From Lagierella sp. (GTDB lineage Bacteria; Bacillota; Clostridia; Tissierellales; Peptoniphilaceae), in assembly GCF_029983815.1 (NCBI RefSeq), contig NZ_JASBYU010000002.1, positions 124,001 through 188,000 of the forward strand: 64,000 nt of DNA, in the 5' to 3' direction. This document shows, one piece after another, positions 62,801 to 64,000 of this stretch (its first letter is position 1; the number at the start of each line of letters is the position of its first letter). The notes under the pieces are model-generated. The model was not told the origin of the DNA, did no database searches, and saw only the letters and a program-made list of their open reading frames with translations. A program made the position numbers and the translations under genes.

Positions 62801-64000
62801 TGAATATAGTGATGGAGGTAAGGTTTCAAATATTTCAAATAGTAATACCAAAAATGGCAAGTACTATGTAAAAAATGGAGATATTCCACAAGAGGCCTTT
62901 ATTATCCATGTGAAAACCAAAGGGGACAACATCCTTTCAGCATTAGAAAAATTACCTGTACTATTTGCTAGAACACTGAATAAATTGACAGCTGCTGACG
63001 ACACTATGGGCTTAAAGGTTAACTGGAATTTGGATAATTTCAAAAATGAAGTTGGAACTTATGTACTAGAGGGAGAACTAGTATTACCAGAAGGTATTAC
63101 AAATCCTCAAGAACTTAAGGCCAAAGTCACTGTAAATGTAGTCGAAGATGAAAAAGATCCAGGGGATCCAACTGACAATACAGAGACTACAGAACCATCA
63201 GATTCAACTGATAAACCTGATACCACAGAACCAGTAAAACCTAGTCCAGGTGTACCATCTGAAACAGAGGACTCTACAGAGCCTACTGAGGTTTCAAAGG
63301 TAGAAACTACAAGGACAAAGGGTAATGACAGATATGAAACTGCCATTGAAATAAGCAAGAAGATGTACGATAAATCTGAAGTTGTCATCGTTGCAGATGG
63401 AAGAAACTTCCCAGACTCCTTGACAGCAACAGTTCTTGCTAAATATAAAAATGCACCTCTTCTATTATCCGACGAGGGAAAAGCTCTTGATAAAGTAGTT
63501 GAGGAACTAACAAGACTAGAAGCAAAAGAGGTAATCATCGTTGGTGGTGATTCTTCAGTTAGCACAAATGAAGAAAATAGATTTAAAGAAATTGGTAAAG
63601 TTTCAAGAATATATGGATCAGATAGATATGAAACTTCTCTAAAGGTAGCCCAAATTATCTTAAAGGCAAATCCTAACCAAGATACTGTAATTGTCGCAGA
63701 CGGAAGAGACTATCCTGACGCTTTAGCAATTGCACCAGTTGCAGCAAGAGAAAATATGCCAATCATCCTTTACGATGGAACTGGTATTGGATATGCTCAA
63801 AGCCTATTAAAAGAATTCTCAATCAAGAATTCTATAATAGTAGGAGGTAAGGACTCTGTAGATAAGACTGTGGATTCCCAATTTGAAAAGTCTATAAGAC
63901 TTGCAGGAGCAGACAGATATGAAACAGCTGTGAAGATAGCAAGAAAATACTTTGAAAATACTAAAGAGATGGCTTTAGTAAATGGAAAAGACTTCCCTGA
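59820..64000 (+). CDS. Giant LRR/CWB2 surface protein (partial, runs off the window)
   Basis: An open frame of at least 1,393 codons with no stop inside the window. The ATG (59820-59822) follows AAAGGAAAGGATGA. A signal peptide (1-25, ending LGYAA) is followed by internalin-like leucine-rich repeats (about 115-330; DLTPLKNANKMVHLDL and similar), a Pro/Glu linker (about 400-430), four extracellular repeats of about 140 residues (about 465-1040) separated by Pro/Thr linkers, an Ig-like part, another Pro/Thr/Ser linker and CWB2 repeats from about residue 1160 onward (NDRYETAIEISKKMY, VADGRNFPDSL, IIVGGDSSVS). It is wall-anchored by CWB2 and probably an adhesin. Confidence 0.88.
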   Translation, partial: MKKLIAILLSLSIFIGSFGNLGYAAEKNAVDNDYEKDERGFIIDETLKPLPDDDDVVEISDWNLKRGIVLLFGGTVDDVDDAVITKRMLRRIHRLSPEQCGAHDRKEIGIKVKDISELEYATNLEWFSAVYQIFTDLTPLKNANKMVHLDLRSLGTDENRVTDISPLKNMTELEFLNLSDAKIEDTSILSNFTKMKILNLSFTRIDNYDFASNMKDLEYIRSDFSPIRSLEPLRGLTKLKTILASAPKVDYTKPINENLIDSVEPLKDSTSLEEVDLGGHHVKDVSSLKGLVNLKKLVLTNNRIEDLEPLLALPKLEILWVQGNPGYPGYETSQYAYLEAKQIFNSLNKGSLNKEDIPTLEKLENASNQVKAFFNDDTLNTLMSYKEQLKTKDSVKNSAFEDINTSSTPEDPTPETPEEPKPEDPEDTGIKKIVEVIDQDEITIKKGEDISKLLPEMVKVKLAQGGIETKDEEPKIGTFRRNFRDGEEFGATSIAYKIVDENGNLLSSKDHLGMLKGVSQDEYKKEIYFNPVGDFYEYVTTGDDHFFNLEIVSDKYEMVGEYGFKQEYCTIYKDGTVRDVKANGEALSRHDANKEPEKFYVIHVKEKGQEPETPETPTENPKLGIAKDGKHQTITYKVVTTDGKVLSSKEYPGLISGYNMNPDYVKRAVSNGDYFTMKTDGVTEEYRVQLHSKDYELVGTYEFGMDYDQGTMGGKVTVVKNSNTTPTYYEVDDKEIPEEVFVIKVKPFGTEYPVDPAPVDPTPEEPTVKLGLGKDGNKETITYKVVTTDNKLVSAKDYPDLLKVTDVEGYGSVQKVTANEDYFTVTSNMEAYVFNITLNSQDYELVGRYSIENDSFGKISNITNSNFENDKYYVKNGEIPEEVFVIKVKPFGTEDPVDPTPVDTTPEEPTTGLGITKEGRNEVTTFKVVDENGDVVSAKDYPDLLKVTDEGGFGSNQKVTANKDYFTVTSSYEDYVFNISLNSQDYDIVGRYSIEYSDGGKVSNISNSNTKNGKYYVKNGDIPQEAFIIHVKTKGDNILSALEKLPVLFARTLNKLTAADDTMGLKVNWNLDNFKNEVGTYVLEGELVLPEGITNPQELKAKVTVNVVEDEKDPGDPTDNTETTEPSDSTDKPDTTEPVKPSPGVPSETEDSTEPTEVSKVETTRTKGNDRYETAIEISKKMYDKSEVVIVADGRNFPDSLTATVLAKYKNAPLLLSDEGKALDKVVEELTRLEAKEVIIVGGDSSVSTNEENRFKEIGKVSRIYGSDRYETSLKVAQIILKANPNQDTVIVADGRDYPDALAIAPVAARENMPIILYDGTGIGYAQSLLKEFSIKNSIIVGGKDSVDKTVDSQFEKSIRLAGADRYETAVKIARKYFENTKEMALVNGKDFP
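62021..62072 (+). repeat. 52-bp direct repeat inside the surface protein gene, copy 1
   Basis: This segment is identical to 62450-62501. The offset is 429 bases, exactly 143 codons, so the frame is kept. It encodes the end of one extracellular repeat and the beginning of the proline linker. The identity in a diverging repeat array points to recent duplication or gene conversion. Confidence 0.85.
62450..62501 (+). repeat. 52-bp direct repeat inside the surface protein gene, copy 2
   Basis: Second copy of the segment at 62021-62072, in the same frame. Recombination between the two would delete or add exactly one 143-residue repeat. Confidence 0.85.

Noticed and set aside
1..64000. tRNA, rRNA or prophage genes
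   Set aside because: Reading the non-coding gaps showed no cloverleaf with conserved T-loop, no rRNA-like blocks and no phage structural or integrase genes.

Overview
The window is AT-rich chromosomal DNA from a low-GC Gram-positive anaerobe. Peptidoglycan synthesis genes, sortases, CWB2 cell-wall proteins, many lipoproteins, frequent TTG starts after strong Shine-Dalgarno (SD) sites, and the order glmU-pth-mfd-prsA-hup all fit Clostridia/Tissierellia, perhaps a Peptoniphilaceae-like lineage; the species cannot be named from this sequence alone. No tRNA, rRNA, CRISPR array, phage or transposase gene was seen.

Layout. 1-3.7 kb: 5' end of an mgtE Mg2+ transporter (minus strand) behind an M-box riboswitch, then small charged proteins, a methyltransferase, a PPC/DUF296 protein and a YdjY-like lipoprotein. 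3.8-8.3 kb: a CWB2 surface protein, the BrnQ carrier, and an extradiol dioxygenase flanked by a 177-bp perfect direct repeat and palindromic elements. 8.3-23.1 kb: pyruvate carboxylase, a CapA lipoprotein, an FAD dehydrogenase, a HAD phosphatase, cardiolipin synthase, dCMP deaminase, threonine aldolase and MurC; a small lipoprotein gene here is broken by a one-base homopolymer frameshift. 23.4-27.2 kb: a compact pilus cassette of one pilin with a YPK motif and sorting signal plus three class C-like sortases, lying between murC and glmU. 27.5-34.7 kb: housekeeping glmU, pth, mfd, prsA and hup.

35-44 kb: a redox and sulfur region with two rhodanese lipoproteins and a thiol peroxidase, followed by a tightly overlapping eight-gene operon. 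It contains two glycosyltransferases of the arsenosugar-associated families, two TVP38/TMEM64 membrane proteins, a Fe-S/CCG protein, a C_GCAxxG_C_C protein, an AhpD/CMD-like protein and an ArsS-type radical SAM enzyme. The arsS reading frame meets an in-frame TGA followed by Gly-Gly and a short tail, which is best read as selenocysteine; a conventional gene caller would truncate it. No arsenite methyltransferase (arsM) is present, so the product of this pathway is open.

44-64 kb: a CWB2 glucosaminidase, a zinc-type ArsR repressor with a P1B-type ATPase, a NatAB-like ABC exporter, DUF188, MurF and Ddl, glycogen phosphorylase, a zinc-ribbon membrane protein, a PfkB-type kinase with an altered GAGD motif, an SH3-domain protein, and finally the first 1,393 codons of a giant leucine-rich-repeat/CWB2 surface protein that runs off the window.
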